Source: Gandjariella thermophila
GTDB lineage: Bacteria; Actinomycetota; Actinomycetes; Mycobacteriales; Pseudonocardiaceae
Assembly: GCF_005405885.1 (NCBI RefSeq)
Contig: NZ_BJFL01000016.1
Location: 1-64,000 of the forward strand
Length of the DNA: 64,000 nucleotides
Reading direction: 5' to 3'
Shown here: positions 1 through 7,425 of the stretch, piece by piece
Layout of the letters: the number at the start of each line of letters is the position of its first letter
How positions within the stretch are numbered: position 1 is the stretch's first letter
Notes under the pieces: generated by a model
What the model was told of the DNA's origin: nothing
What the model saw: only the letters and a program-made list of their open reading frames with translations
Databases searched by the model: none
Position numbers and translations under genes: made by a program

Positions 1-91
1 ATCCGAGCCGCTTGCGGTGAGCGCGGACCAGGCCGGACACGAAGGTCAGGGTTCGATGTGACAACGGCAGAGCGGCACGGTAGAACAGCAC
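1..91 (-). CDS. IS5-like transposase, N-terminus only (runs off the left edge)
   Basis: Reading leftwards from a GTG at 91, the frame encodes about 30 residues beginning MLFYRAALPLSHRTLTF and continuing through VSGLVRAHRKRLGS. This resembles the opening of actinomycete IS5-group transposases of the helix-turn-helix/DDE_4 type, which typically start with a short aromatic segment, then a leucine-rich stretch and an RxHRxxxG motif. Only the N-terminus lies in the window, so the DDE catalytic core cannot be seen. A long inverted repeat lies directly upstream and a truncated regulator gene follows. The identification rests on recalled family resemblance over a short stretch. Confidence 0.55.
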   Translation of the reverse strand, partial: MLFYRAALPLSHRTLTFVSGLVRAHRKRLG

Positions 92-93
92 GT

Positions 94-150
94 GAAGCCC
101 CTGGCATCTGCTGAGCGATCTTAATCGATAGTTCTGCTACCAGGGGCTTC
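94..150. repeat. 11-bp perfect inverted repeat at the end of the IS-like element
   Basis: GAAGCCCCTGG at 94-104 is matched by its exact reverse complement at 140-150, with 35 nt between. It sits immediately upstream of the transposase start codon, so it may be part of the terminal inverted repeat region of the element or a hairpin limiting read-through into the transposase. The other end of the element is outside the window, so which of these it is cannot be settled here. Confidence 0.6.
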
Positions 151-248
151 GCCACATCCAGACGCCGACGCGCCAGTGCACATCAACCCGTGATCAGCAA
201 GAAGCCTTGCACGCCAACACATCCAGCCCAGGATGAAAATGGCTCACC

Positions 249-887
249 ATGGCCGCTACCGCAGCCCGCGAGGCAGGTGCTTATGACCTGTGGGCTTGCG
301 CGCTGACCAGACACGCGTTTATCGAGGTATATGAGAGGCATTTTGACAGGGCTGCTCCGATGTTGCACCTCGCGTCCGAACTCGCTCGCCGGGGCGATTC
401 GCAGCTTTCCACACGCCACTGGGTCGCTGTCGTCCAAGCGGAAGCGTGGGCGGGACTCGGTGAACTGACCGCTTGCGAGCGCACGCTCGACGCGGCGGAG
501 GAAGTGCACGGGCTGCCGGGGCCGGTGCACAACGGTGGATGGCTCAGGTTCGACGGGTCGCGCATGGCCGAGGAGCGTGGCACCTGTTACGTCGAACTTG
601 GCCGGCTCGATCTCGCCGAGACGGCCCTGAACCAAGCACTGAACCAACCGTTGTCGGCGCGGCGACGGGGTTCGGTTCTCATCGATCTCGCCGCGCTGGG
701 CGTGCGGCGCCAGGATGTGGATCAACTCGTCTCTTACACCAACGCAGCGCTCGTGACAGCGCGGCAGACCGGTTCGGGCGTGCTCCAACGTAAGCTGACC
801 GTGCTGGCAGACCGGTTCGGCCCGGTCCTCCGCGACCGGCGTGCTCGCCAGGTTCGCGACGAGATTTCGTCGCTCGCTCACCCGTAA
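249..887 (+). pseudogene. C-terminal TPR half of an XRE-family regulator, N-terminus missing
   Basis: The 212 residues are helical and TPR-like (for example AYDLWACALTRHAFIEVYER and GLGELTACERTLDAAEEV) and match the C-terminal effector half of the roughly 400-residue HTH-XRE/TPR regulators common in Streptomyces and Pseudonocardiaceae. The DNA-binding half is absent: an in-frame TGA lies at 234-236, and the DNA upstream is the IS-like end. GC at the third codon position is lower than in the genes from 1.3 kb onward (codons such as TTT, ATA and GTA occur). I infer that an insertion or rearrangement removed the 5' half. The frame overlaps the region before the next gene, and the two may once have formed one unit. 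Confidence 0.6.
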
Positions 888-921
888 CCGTATCGTGTGG
901 ACAATGGAGGAGGCATACATC

Positions 922-1281
922 GTGGCGAACGAGGGTGGCCGCATCTTTCGGGAGGCGTGGATCGAGGGAGTCAAGCGGCACTATCCAGGCGATCCGAAGC
1001 CTGGGTACATCGCGCCGTGGGAAGAGACTCCTGAGTGGGAACGGGAGAGTGCGGCGGCCGTCTTCGACCAGGTCCGTTCGTTCGTGGAAGCGTCGGCCGG
1101 TGCCACCGCCAAGCTGAGCCGGGAACAGAAGGCTCGATTCGTCGCGCTGTGCTGGATCGGCCAGATCTACAAGCACTTTCCGGACCCCAAGCCCAGTTAT
1201 GTCGCCGATTGGGATGAGATGCCGGAGTGGCAGCGGGAGACGGACGCGGATATCTTCGAGCGGATCGAGCGCGAGTCGTGA
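922..1281 (+). CDS. Small protein made of two copies of a roughly 45-residue motif
   Basis: The 119-residue product starts at a GTG preceded by GGAGGAGG about eight bases upstream; an in-frame ATG at 904 is the alternative. The protein is an internal duplication. The first half reads W-I-x-x-V-K-R-H-Y-P, then PKPGYIAPWEETPEWERES; the second reads W-I-x-x-I-Y-K-H-F-P, then PKPSYVADWDEMPEWQRET. The conserved core is H-aromatic-P, P-K-P-x-Y, W-[ED]-E-x-P-E-W-x-R-E and then a short helix. I do not recognise a named family; the PW.E.PEWERE pattern is faintly like RyR-type repeats, but that is only a hint. It follows the beheaded XRE/TPR regulator and shares its lower GC, so the two may form a transferred pair. 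Confidence 0.7.
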   Translation: MANEGGRIFREAWIEGVKRHYPGDPKPGYIAPWEETPEWERESAAAVFDQVRSFVEASAGATAKLSREQKARFVALCWIGQIYKHFPDPKPSYVADWDEMPEWQRETDADIFERIERES

Positions 1282-1300
1282 GCTTCGGACCGCGCCACGG

Positions 1301-2374
1301 TCAGCGATCGGCCATTGCCAGGCCGCCCATGCGCTGAATGGTTTCGGTGGCCTGCTCCACCACGCCGGCGATCACCTCGGCGACGGTCGGCAGGTCGTCG
1401 ATGACGCCGACGACCTGGCCGGCGGCCAGCACCCCAGCATCGGTGCGGCCCTCCACCAGGCCGGCGCGCAGCAGCATCGGGGTGTTCGCGGCCATGATGA
1501 CCTGCGCCCAGCTCAGGTCGCGGCCGTGCCGCATGGCCAGGCCCTCCCGGATCATCGCCGACCAGGACAGCCCGGTGAGCCGGCGGAACCGGGCCGCGCT
1601 GGCCACCGCGCTCACCAGGCCGCGGACCGGGCCGGACCGCTCCAGGCGGTCCACCAGGTCGGTGCGCAGCACGCGGTGCGGCAGGCCGTCCACGCGGGTG
1701 GTGACCACGGTGCCGGTCAGGCCGCGCGCCAGGTACTCGCGCTTGACCGCCTCCGGCACGGTGCTTTCCCGGGTGAGTAGGAACCGGGTGCCCATGGCGA
1801 CCCCGGCCGCGCCGTAGGCCAGCGCGGCGGCCAGACCGCGGCCGTCGAAGAACCCGCCCGCGGCGATCACCGGGATGTCCACCGCGTCGACCACCGACGG
1901 CAGCAGCAGGGTGGTGGCCACTCCTCCGGTGTGACCGCCGCCCTCACCGCCCTGAACGACCACCGCGTCGGCGCCCCAGGAGGCCACCTTCTCCGCGTGC
2001 CGCACCGCGCCCACCGAAGGGACGACTAGCACGCCGGCGTCCTTGAGCTTGCCGATCAGCTCCCGGCGCGGGGCCAGGGCGAAGGAGGCGACCCGGACAC
2101 CCTCGCGGATCAGCAGGTCCCCCCGCTCGTCCGCGTCCACCGCGTCCGCGCGCAGGTTCACCCCGAAGGGGCGGCTGGTGCGCCGCCTGGTCTCCGCGAT
2201 GGCGGCTTCCAGTTCCGGGTAGGTCATGGTGGCCGAGGCGAGGATGCCCAGCCCGCCGGCCTCCGCGGTGGCCGCCACCAGGCGCGGGCCGGCCACCCAG
2301 CCCATGCCGGTCTGCACCACGGGGTGACGCACACCGGCCAGCCGGGTCAACGCCGTCTCCAACCGGGCGGTCAC
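1301..2374 (-). CDS. ipdC: IpdC-like FMN reductase (nitronate monooxygenase fold)
   Basis: The 357-residue protein has the 2-nitropropane dioxygenase/NMO TIM-barrel pattern: QTGMGWVAGPRLVAATAEAG at the N-terminus, GVNLRADA, then the flavin-phosphate loop GGEGGGHTGG and VIAAGGFFDGRGLAAALAYG with MGTRFLLTRES. In Mycobacterium and Rhodococcus the equivalent gene (Rv3553) encodes IpdC, a flavoenzyme of steroid ring C/D breakdown acting on HIP-CoA derivatives. The gene overlaps the end of ipdB by 4 bp (ATGA), so it is probably translationally coupled as the last gene of the operon echA20-ipdA-ipdB-ipdC. The substrate assignment comes from gene order rather than from active-site residues. Confidence 0.82.
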   Translation of the reverse strand: MTARLETALTRLAGVRHPVVQTGMGWVAGPRLVAATAEAGGLGILASATMTYPELEAAIAETRRRTSRPFGVNLRADAVDADERGDLLIREGVRVASFALAPRRELIGKLKDAGVLVVPSVGAVRHAEKVASWGADAVVVQGGEGGGHTGGVATTLLLPSVVDAVDIPVIAAGGFFDGRGLAAALAYGAAGVAMGTRFLLTRESTVPEAVKREYLARGLTGTVVTTRVDGLPHRVLRTDLVDRLERSGPVRGLVSAVASAARFRRLTGLSWSAMIREGLAMRHGRDLSWAQVIMAANTPMLLRAGLVEGRTDAGVLAAGQVVGVIDDLPTVAEVIAGVVEQATETIQRMGGLAMADR

Positions 2375-3117
2375 GAGGGTACTTCCCTGTCGCGGAGCGA
2401 CTTCGGATCGAGCACGGTGCGCAGCAGCCGCAGCTCCTCCGCGGTGGGCCGGCGGGTCTCGCCGACCTCGCCGGCGTCCACGGGAAAGCCGGTGCTCTCC
2501 CGGACCTCGTCCACCGTGACGCCGGGGTGGGTGGACACCAGCCGCATGGTGCGGTCAGGGGTGTCGAAGTCCAGCACGGCCAGGTTGGTCACCACCCGGT
2601 GCACCGCGTGGAACCGGCCGGCCGACGGATGTTTGGCCGCGTTGTCGTAGCCCACACCGGAGACGACGTGCACGGCGTCCACGAAGACGCGGGTGCTGTG
2701 CCGGGGCACCCAGTACGACGTCTTGTGGTTCACCGTGTTGCCGGGCGCGCCGCGGAACCCGAGCAGCTGCCGGGTCGGCCGGTCGTGCGGGCCGATGCAG
2801 GAGATGTTCTGGTTGCCGTACCGGTCGAGTTGGTTGGCGCCCATGACCACGTGCCGCCGGCCGTGCGCGACCACGTCGAACACCTTCCGGTACGGCAGCC
2901 AACCCTCCACAGTGGACGTCTGCTCGCCGGGCGCGGGCACCTCGGCCAGCAGGTACGCCTCGCCGTCGGAGAGCAGCAGGTCGGGCTCGCTGGTCAGCCG
3001 GGCCAGCCGGGCGCCCAGTGTGGGAATCAGCCCCATCGGGCTGGCCAGCACCTCGCCGTCGCCGCGGAACAGGTTCGCGCACGCCACCACGCAGATCTCC
3101 GCCCTGGTCGCGTCCAT
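2371..3117 (-). CDS. ipdB: IpdB, beta subunit of the COCHEA-CoA ring hydrolase
   Basis: The 248-residue protein belongs to the family I CoA-transferase-like fold. It matches M. tuberculosis IpdB (Rv3552) in landmarks from end to end: TRAEICVVACANLF, PMGLIPTLGARLARLT, GRRHVVMGANQLDRYGNQN, GNTVNHKTSYWVP, THPGVTVDEVR and the terminal DPKSLRDRE. IpdAB opens the last steroid ring by hydrolysis of the cyclic diketone-CoA. I chose the ATG at 3117 because it aligns with the known start; a GTG at 3123 overlapping the ipdA stop as GTGA is the alternative. The end overlaps ipdC by 4 bp. Confidence 0.9.
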   Translation of the reverse strand: MDATRAEICVVACANLFRGDGEVLASPMGLIPTLGARLARLTSEPDLLLSDGEAYLLAEVPAPGEQTSTVEGWLPYRKVFDVVAHGRRHVVMGANQLDRYGNQNISCIGPHDRPTRQLLGFRGAPGNTVNHKTSYWVPRHSTRVFVDAVHVVSGVGYDNAAKHPSAGRFHAVHRVVTNLAVLDFDTPDRTMRLVSTHPGVTVDEVRESTGFPVDAGEVGETRRPTAEELRLLRTVLDPKSLRDREVPS

Positions 3118-3119
3118 GG

Positions 3120-3980
3120 TCACGCTCCCACCCGCGCCGCGTTCACCGCGGCCTGGTAGTCGGTCTCCGTACCGGACAGGAACTGGTCCACAAAGGACGG
3201 CCACTGGTCGGGGTCGGCCGCGGCGTCCGCGTACCGGCGCTGGAATGCCTCGTCCCGGCCGTAGTCGGGCACGCAGCTGGTGAAGTGCGCGCCGCCGGGC
3301 GTCTCCACCACCCCCTCCACCATCATCCGGTTCAGCAGCAGGGACTGCGCCGGTCCGCCGGCGGTCAGCTCGGCGGTGTCCACGATCCGCTCGCACGAGA
3401 CGTACCGGCGGTCGGCGGCCAGGCAGAACAGGTCGTCGAAGTACGGGTCGGGGCCGAGGTACTGGGCGTTGCCGTGCCGGTCGGCGCGGTTGAGGTGCAC
3501 CAGCGCGGCGTCCAGGCGCAGCGGGGGCATGGCGAGTACCTCCTCGCCGTCGTACGGTGATCGCACCGTGCGTAGGTCCGGGTTGACCCGGAGCACGTCC
3601 GAGCCCAGCCCGGCGCGGATGGGCAGGAACGGCAGCCGGTGCCCGGCAGCGCGCAGCCCGCACTGCAGCATGCCCTCGTCCAGTTCGCGCACCCGTAGCT
3701 CGCCGGATTCGCGGGCGCGGCGGAACCACGGGTCGTACGGGATGGAGTCCAGCGAGACGAACCCGTAGACGAGTTCGCGGACCTTGCCCGCGGCGCAGAG
3801 CAGGCCCACGTCCGGGCCGCCGTAGGAGACCACGGTGAGGTCCCGCAGCGGGGACCGCAGAATGGCCCGTACCAGCGCCATCGGCTTGCGCCGCGACCCC
3901 CAGCCGCCGATGCCGACGGTCATCCCGTCGGCGAGTTCGGCGACCACCTCGTCGGCGGTCATTCGCTTGTCGCGCATCAT
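3120..3980 (-). CDS. ipdA: IpdA, alpha subunit of the COCHEA-CoA ring hydrolase
   Basis: The 286-residue CoA-transferase-fold protein carries GMTVGIGGWGSRRKPMALVR, VVSYGGPDVGLLCAAGKV, FLPIRAGLGSDVLRVN, HLNRADRHGNAQYLGPDPYF and ETPGGAHFTSCVPDYGRDE, all of which resemble M. tuberculosis Rv3551 closely. With IpdB it forms the hydrolase that cleaves ring C of the cholesterol-derived intermediate. Its start overlaps the echA20 stop (ATGA), and two adjacent ATG codons make the exact start uncertain by one residue. Overlapping stops and starts through the four genes favour one polycistronic message and balanced subunit synthesis. Confidence 0.9.
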   Translation of the reverse strand: MMRDKRMTADEVVAELADGMTVGIGGWGSRRKPMALVRAILRSPLRDLTVVSYGGPDVGLLCAAGKVRELVYGFVSLDSIPYDPWFRRARESGELRVRELDEGMLQCGLRAAGHRLPFLPIRAGLGSDVLRVNPDLRTVRSPYDGEEVLAMPPLRLDAALVHLNRADRHGNAQYLGPDPYFDDLFCLAADRRYVSCERIVDTAELTAGGPAQSLLLNRMMVEGVVETPGGAHFTSCVPDYGRDEAFQRRYADAAADPDQWPSFVDQFLSGTETDYQAAVNAARVGA

Positions 3981-4732
3981 CGCCCCCTGGAGTTGCCGTC
4001 CAGGAACGCCTGCCGCGCGGTGTCGGCGGCGTCGGTGAGGTTCAGTTCGAAGGTGAAGCCCTGCTCGAACCGGTAGCTGCGGTGCACCGGTTGCGGGTCG
4101 ATCCCGTTGATCGCCTCCTTGGCGCGGCGGATTACCCGGGTGTCCTTGGCGGCGATCTCGCTGGCGACGGCGAGCGCCGCGGCGTCCAGTTCCGCCGGCG
4201 GCACCACCTGGTAGACCGAGCCGTGGTGGTGCAGTTCCGCCGCGCCGATCGTGCGGGCCGTGTAGTACAGCGCGCGCATCAGGTGCTGCGGCACCAGCCG
4301 GCCCAGGTGGGTGGCCGCGCCCAGTGCGCCCCTGTCCACTTCGGGCAGTCCGAACGTGGCGTCGTCGGCGGCCACCACGATGTCGGCGTTACCGACCAGG
4401 CCGATGCCGCCGCCGAGGCAGAAACCGCGTACCGCGGCGACCACCGGCACCGCGCAGTCGTACACCGCGCCGAACGCCGCCGCGCACCCGTGGTTCGCGC
4501 CGAGCAGCCCCTCGTGGCCCGCGCTGCGCTGGATTTCCTTGATGTCCACGCCGGCGCAGAAGCCGCGGCCCGCAGCGCGCAGCACCACGACGTGCGTGTC
4601 CGGGTTCTTCCCGGCGTCGGTCACCGCCTCGGCGAGGTCGAACCATCCCCGCACCGGCAGCGCGTTGACCGGCGGGAAGTCGATGGTGACGGCGACGACG
4701 GCGGGTTCAGGCTGACTGCTCGAGATCCCCAT
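3977..4732 (-). CDS. echA20: EchA20-like crotonase, ring D hydrolase
   Basis: The 251-residue crotonase has the N-terminal NALP segment, the first oxyanion-hole motif RGFCAGVDIKEIQ and the second RGFCLGGGIGLVGNADIVVA. It ends with a helical tail (SYRFEQGFTFELNL). In M. tuberculosis, echA20 (Rv3550) directly precedes ipdA and ipdB, and its product opens ring D of HIEC-CoA before IpdAB acts; the gene order here is identical. The gene begins 12 bp from a palindrome shared with the divergent SDR gene, so it is probably the first gene of the operon and controlled there. Confidence 0.85.
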   Translation of the reverse strand: MGISSSQPEPAVVAVTIDFPPVNALPVRGWFDLAEAVTDAGKNPDTHVVVLRAAGRGFCAGVDIKEIQRSAGHEGLLGANHGCAAAFGAVYDCAVPVVAAVRGFCLGGGIGLVGNADIVVAADDATFGLPEVDRGALGAATHLGRLVPQHLMRALYYTARTIGAAELHHHGSVYQVVPPAELDAAALAVASEIAAKDTRVIRRAKEAINGIDPQPVHRSYRFEQGFTFELNLTDAADTARQAFLDGNSRGR

Positions 4733-4744
4733 GGCCTTCTTCCA

Positions 4745-4764
4745 AACCTAGCGATTGCTTGGTT
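4745..4764. promoter_or_regulatory. TetR-type palindrome between echA20 and the SDR genes (KstR2 candidate)
   Basis: AACCTAGCGATTGCTTGGTT is a 20-bp imperfect palindrome, with 16 of 20 positions symmetric. It is placed so that one dimer could control both divergent transcripts. In M. tuberculosis the corresponding intergenic region is a KstR2 target. One half-site, ACCAAG on the minus strand, matches the published KstR2 half-site AnCAAG, but the spacing between halves is 6 rather than 2 bp. Regulator identity is therefore an inference, and no tetR gene is in the window. Confidence 0.55.
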
Positions 4765-4815
4765 AACTTAGCAGGGGACGGGCCGCCGGAACACCCGTCG
4801 GGGACGGAGGTGCGC

Positions 4816-5610
4816 GTGGCAGCCGAGTTGGGCCTGCGAGGCGCGGTGGTGCTGGTGACCGGCGGGATCCGCGGTGTGGGCGCCGGGATCAGCCGGGCCT
4901 TCCTGCGCGCCGGAGCCATCGTGGTGGCCTGCGCCCGCAACACGCCCGACGAACCGGTGCGCACCGCCGGCCGCGCCGCCGAGTTCCTGACCTGCGACGT
5001 GCGGGACGCCGAGCAGGTGGAGCGGATGATGGCCACCATCACCGAGCGGTACGGCCGGCTGGACGTCCTGGTGAACAACGCCGGCGGGGCGCCGTTCGCG
5101 GAGGCGGCCACGGCGTCACCGCGCTTCCACGCCAAGGTGATCGAGCTGAACCTGCTGGCCCCGCTCGCCGTCTCGCAGGCGGCCAATGCGGTGATGCAGG
5201 GCCAGGCCTCCGGCGGGTCGATCGTCATGGTGTCCAGCGTCAGCGGTCGCCGGCCGTCCCCGGGCACCGCCGCGTACGGCGCGGCGAAGGCCGGGCTGGA
5301 CAGCCTCACCGCCAGCCTGGCCGTGGAGTGGGCACCGAAGGTGCGGGTGAACGGCCTGGGCGTGGGCATGGTGCGCACCGAGTCGGCGCACCGGCACTAC
5401 GGCGACGAGGACGGCGTCGCCGCGGTGGCCCGCACCGTGCCGCTGGGCCGGCTCGCCGAGCCCGACGAGGTCGGCGCCTGCGCGGTGTTCCTGGCCTCGC
5501 CGCTGGCGTCCTACGTCACCGGGGCGACCCTGCCGGTGCACGGCGGGGGAGAGGTGCCCGCGTTCCTGCGCGCCAGCAATGCCAACCACGAGGAGACAAC
5601 GAGGACATGA
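4816..5610 (+). CDS. Short-chain dehydrogenase, Rv3549c-like
   Basis: The 264-residue SDR has the cofactor loop TGGIRGVG (residues 15-22), NNAGG near 88-91, the catalytic serine region VMVSSVSG and the Y154-x-x-x-K158 pair. I chose the GTG at 4816 because GGAGG lies five bases upstream; the longer frame would start inside the operator palindrome. The gene diverges from echA20 and overlaps the next SDR gene by 4 bp (ATGA). The position matches Rv3549c of M. tuberculosis, a member of the KstR2 regulon. A role in oxidising hydroxyl or hydroxyacyl-CoA intermediates of ring C/D breakdown is inferred from context; the substrate is unknown. Confidence 0.8.
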   Translation: MAAELGLRGAVVLVTGGIRGVGAGISRAFLRAGAIVVACARNTPDEPVRTAGRAAEFLTCDVRDAEQVERMMATITERYGRLDVLVNNAGGAPFAEAATASPRFHAKVIELNLLAPLAVSQAANAVMQGQASGGSIVMVSSVSGRRPSPGTAAYGAAKAGLDSLTASLAVEWAPKVRVNGLGVGMVRTESAHRHYGDEDGVAAVARTVPLGRLAEPDEVGACAVFLASPLASYVTGATLPVHGGGEVPAFLRASNANHEETTRT

Positions 5611-6521
5611 GTGGGCTGTGCGAGGACAGGGTCGTCATCGTCACCGGCGCGGGCCGGGGCATCGGCCGGGCGCACGCGCTCGCCTTCGCCCGCGAGGGCG
5701 CCCGCGTCGTGGTGAACGACGTCGGCGTGGCACTGGACGGCACCGGCGCCTCCGGCGGGCCGGCGCAGCAGGTGGTCGAGGAGATCCGCGCGGCGGGCGG
5801 GCAGGCGGTGACCAACACCGACGACGTGGCCGACTGGGACGGCGCGGCGCGGCTGGTGAACACCGCGATCGAGACGTTCGGGCGGCTGGACGTACTGGTC
5901 AACAACGCCGGGTTCCTGCGCGACCGGATGCTGGTCAACCTGGATGAGGCGGAGTGGGACGCCGTGATCCGGGTGCACCTCAAGGGCCATTTCGCGCCGC
6001 TGCGGCACGCCGCGGCCTACTGGCGTGCCGAGTCCAAGGCTGGCCGGCCGGTGGATGCCCGAGTGATCAACACCAGTTCCGGCGCGGGCCTGCAGGGCAG
6101 CGTCGGCCAAGGCAACTACTCGGCGGCCAAGGCGGGCATCGCCGGGCTGACCCTGGTCGCCGCGGCCGAGCTGGCCCGCTACGGGGTCACGGTGAACGCG
6201 ATCGCGCCGGCCGCGCGCACCCGGATGACCGAGCAGGCGTTCGCGGAGACGATGGCCGCCCCCGACGGCGGCTTCGACGCGATGGCCCCGGAGAACGTCT
6301 CGCCGCTGGTGGTGTGGCTGGGCAGCACGCAGTCCGGCAAGGTCACCGGCCGGGTGTTCGAGGTGGAGGGCGGCAGGGTGTCCCTCGCCCAGGGCTGGCG
6401 GCATGGCCCGGCGGCCGACCGGGGCGCCCGCTGGCAGCCGAGCGAACTCGGCCCGGTGGTGGCGGACCTGCTCGACCGGGCCGAGCCGCCGGAACCGGTG
6501 TACGGGGCCGCCGGCAGCTAG
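5607..6521 (+). CDS. Short-chain dehydrogenase, Rv3548c/HSD17B4-like
   Basis: The 304-residue SDR is longer than classical SDRs. It carries TGAGRGIG (residues 13-20), NNAGF near 99-103, the serine segment INTSSGAG and the Y171-x-x-x-K175 pair. The insert after the cofactor loop (GVALDGTGASGG) and the extended C-terminus are typical of the (3R)-hydroxyacyl-CoA dehydrogenase domain of multifunctional enzyme 2. Rv3548c has the same length and gene position. It is translationally coupled to the preceding SDR and probably supplies a hydroxyacyl-CoA dehydrogenase step in ring C/D or side-chain beta-oxidation. The following 400 bp contain only decayed sequence, so this is the operon end. Confidence 0.82.
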   Translation: MSGLCEDRVVIVTGAGRGIGRAHALAFAREGARVVVNDVGVALDGTGASGGPAQQVVEEIRAAGGQAVTNTDDVADWDGAARLVNTAIETFGRLDVLVNNAGFLRDRMLVNLDEAEWDAVIRVHLKGHFAPLRHAAAYWRAESKAGRPVDARVINTSSGAGLQGSVGQGNYSAAKAGIAGLTLVAAAELARYGVTVNAIAPAARTRMTEQAFAETMAAPDGGFDAMAPENVSPLVVWLGSTQSGKVTGRVFEVEGGRVSLAQGWRHGPAADRGARWQPSELGPVVADLLDRAEPPEPVYGAAGS

Positions 6522-6726
6522 GGCGCGCCTCGATGATCTGGATCGCAGACCTCACCCAGACAGTCCGTTGATCACGACTCGATGCGCTCCCTGGGCGTGG
6601 CTCCCATATGCGCGGTGAGGCGGCGCTGCGTGATCGCCGGGTGAGTCCGTTGCGGTACCGTTCGTTGTCCGAACAGATCGAGCCGTTGCCGCCGTCGAAC
6701 GTCGGCCGGTGTGAACACGCGGCCCC

Positions 6727-6851
6727 TCAGTCGAGGCAGAACTCGTTGCCCTCGATGTCCTGCATCACGATGCACGACTCGTTGTAGCCATCGGCAGGCG
6801 CTCAGGTTCTGCGCAGTCGAAGGTGACCTGGAACTGCTTGACCGACGCCAT
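6727..6851 (-). pseudogene. VOC/glyoxalase-family gene with its middle deleted
   Basis: From the ATG at 6851 the frame reads MASVKQFQVTFDCAEPERLP, the standard opening of actinomycete VOC-family proteins. At 6727-6789 another frame of the same strand encodes the standard VOC ending, GYNESCIVMQDIEGNEFCLD followed by a stop. The roughly 80 residues that should lie between are missing, and the joint is out of frame (125 nt from start to stop). The rest of the 445-bp gap between 6522 and 6966 shows no convincing gene. Confidence 0.75.
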
Positions 6852-6881
6852 CGTCCCACCATAGTGGCGCGTGCTGTCCAC

Positions 6882-6922
6882 CGAGACCTCGGATGTCATC
6901 GCCGCGTCGGGTCGAGGTCTCG
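6882..6922. terminator. Possible hairpin downstream of the NTF2-like gene
   Basis: CGAGACCTCG at 6882-6891 is exactly complementary to CGAGGTCTCG at 6913-6922, with a 21-nt loop. It lies about 45 bp beyond the stop of the leftward operon that ends at 6967. There is no T-run, which is usual in high-GC actinomycetes. Confidence 0.4.
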
Positions 6923-6966
6923 CGTGACATGAGTTGGGCGCGGGCGAACGCCGCGGTGTACCCGGC

Positions 6967-7413
6967 TCAGTCCGCCTGGCGCATGGTGGCCATGGCGCGG
7001 TCGACCTCCCAGAAGGCGCGCATGGACTTGATCAGGCCGTCGTCGCCGACCCGGTAGACGAACACGCCCTCGGTGTCCACCCGGGTACCGCCGGGCAGGA
7101 ACGCGGTGATGGTGCCGATGTTGGCCACCTCGTTGCCGGCGGCGAACGAGTCCCGCATGACGAACTCGAACCGCTCGACCCCGGCGATGGCCATCTCCCA
7201 GAACGCGGCGATGCCGTCCCTGCCGTGGTGGCCCGTGCCGTCCGGGTCGAACATGGACGGCCCCACCGGGTCCTCGACCACGCCGTCCTCCGCGAAGAGG
7301 GCGAGCCATTCTTCCTTGGCGCCGCGGGACACCGCGTCCATCGACCGGCGGGACGCGGTGCGCGCCGGGTGCTCCTGGTCGGTGGCCGTCCAGGTGATCG
7401 TCGACGCCGTCAT
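6967..7413 (-). CDS. NTF2/SnoaL-like (ketosteroid-isomerase fold) protein
   Basis: The 148-residue protein shows the alpha+beta-barrel pattern of the SnoaL/KSI superfamily: WLALFAEDGVVEDPVGPS, then HHGRDGIAAFWEMAI, and a C-terminal strand pair ending SMRAFWEV. The family includes ketosteroid isomerase and polyketide cyclases, and the position at the end of a sterol operon makes a steroid substrate plausible. I cannot identify catalytic acids with confidence, so a specific reaction is not assigned. It starts 12 bp after the luciferase-like gene and is the last gene of the leftward operon that begins at 11494. Confidence 0.7.
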   Translation of the reverse strand: MTASTITWTATDQEHPARTASRRSMDAVSRGAKEEWLALFAEDGVVEDPVGPSMFDPDGTGHHGRDGIAAFWEMAIAGVERFEFVMRDSFAAGNEVANIGTITAFLPGGTRVDTEGVFVYRVGDDGLIKSMRAFWEVDRAMATMRQAD

Positions 7414-7425
7414 GGGGAACTCCCG

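Noticed and set aside
4759-4815. Upstream TTG start for the first SDR
   Set aside because: It would start inside the operator palindrome and has no ribosome site, whereas the GTG at 4816 has GGAGG correctly spaced and fits the family N-terminus.
6572-6862. Continuous 96-codon minus-strand frame over the VOC remnant
   Set aside because: Its translation is in a different frame from the VOC head and is Arg/Ser-rich without family features; the recognisable protein pieces lie in the other frames.
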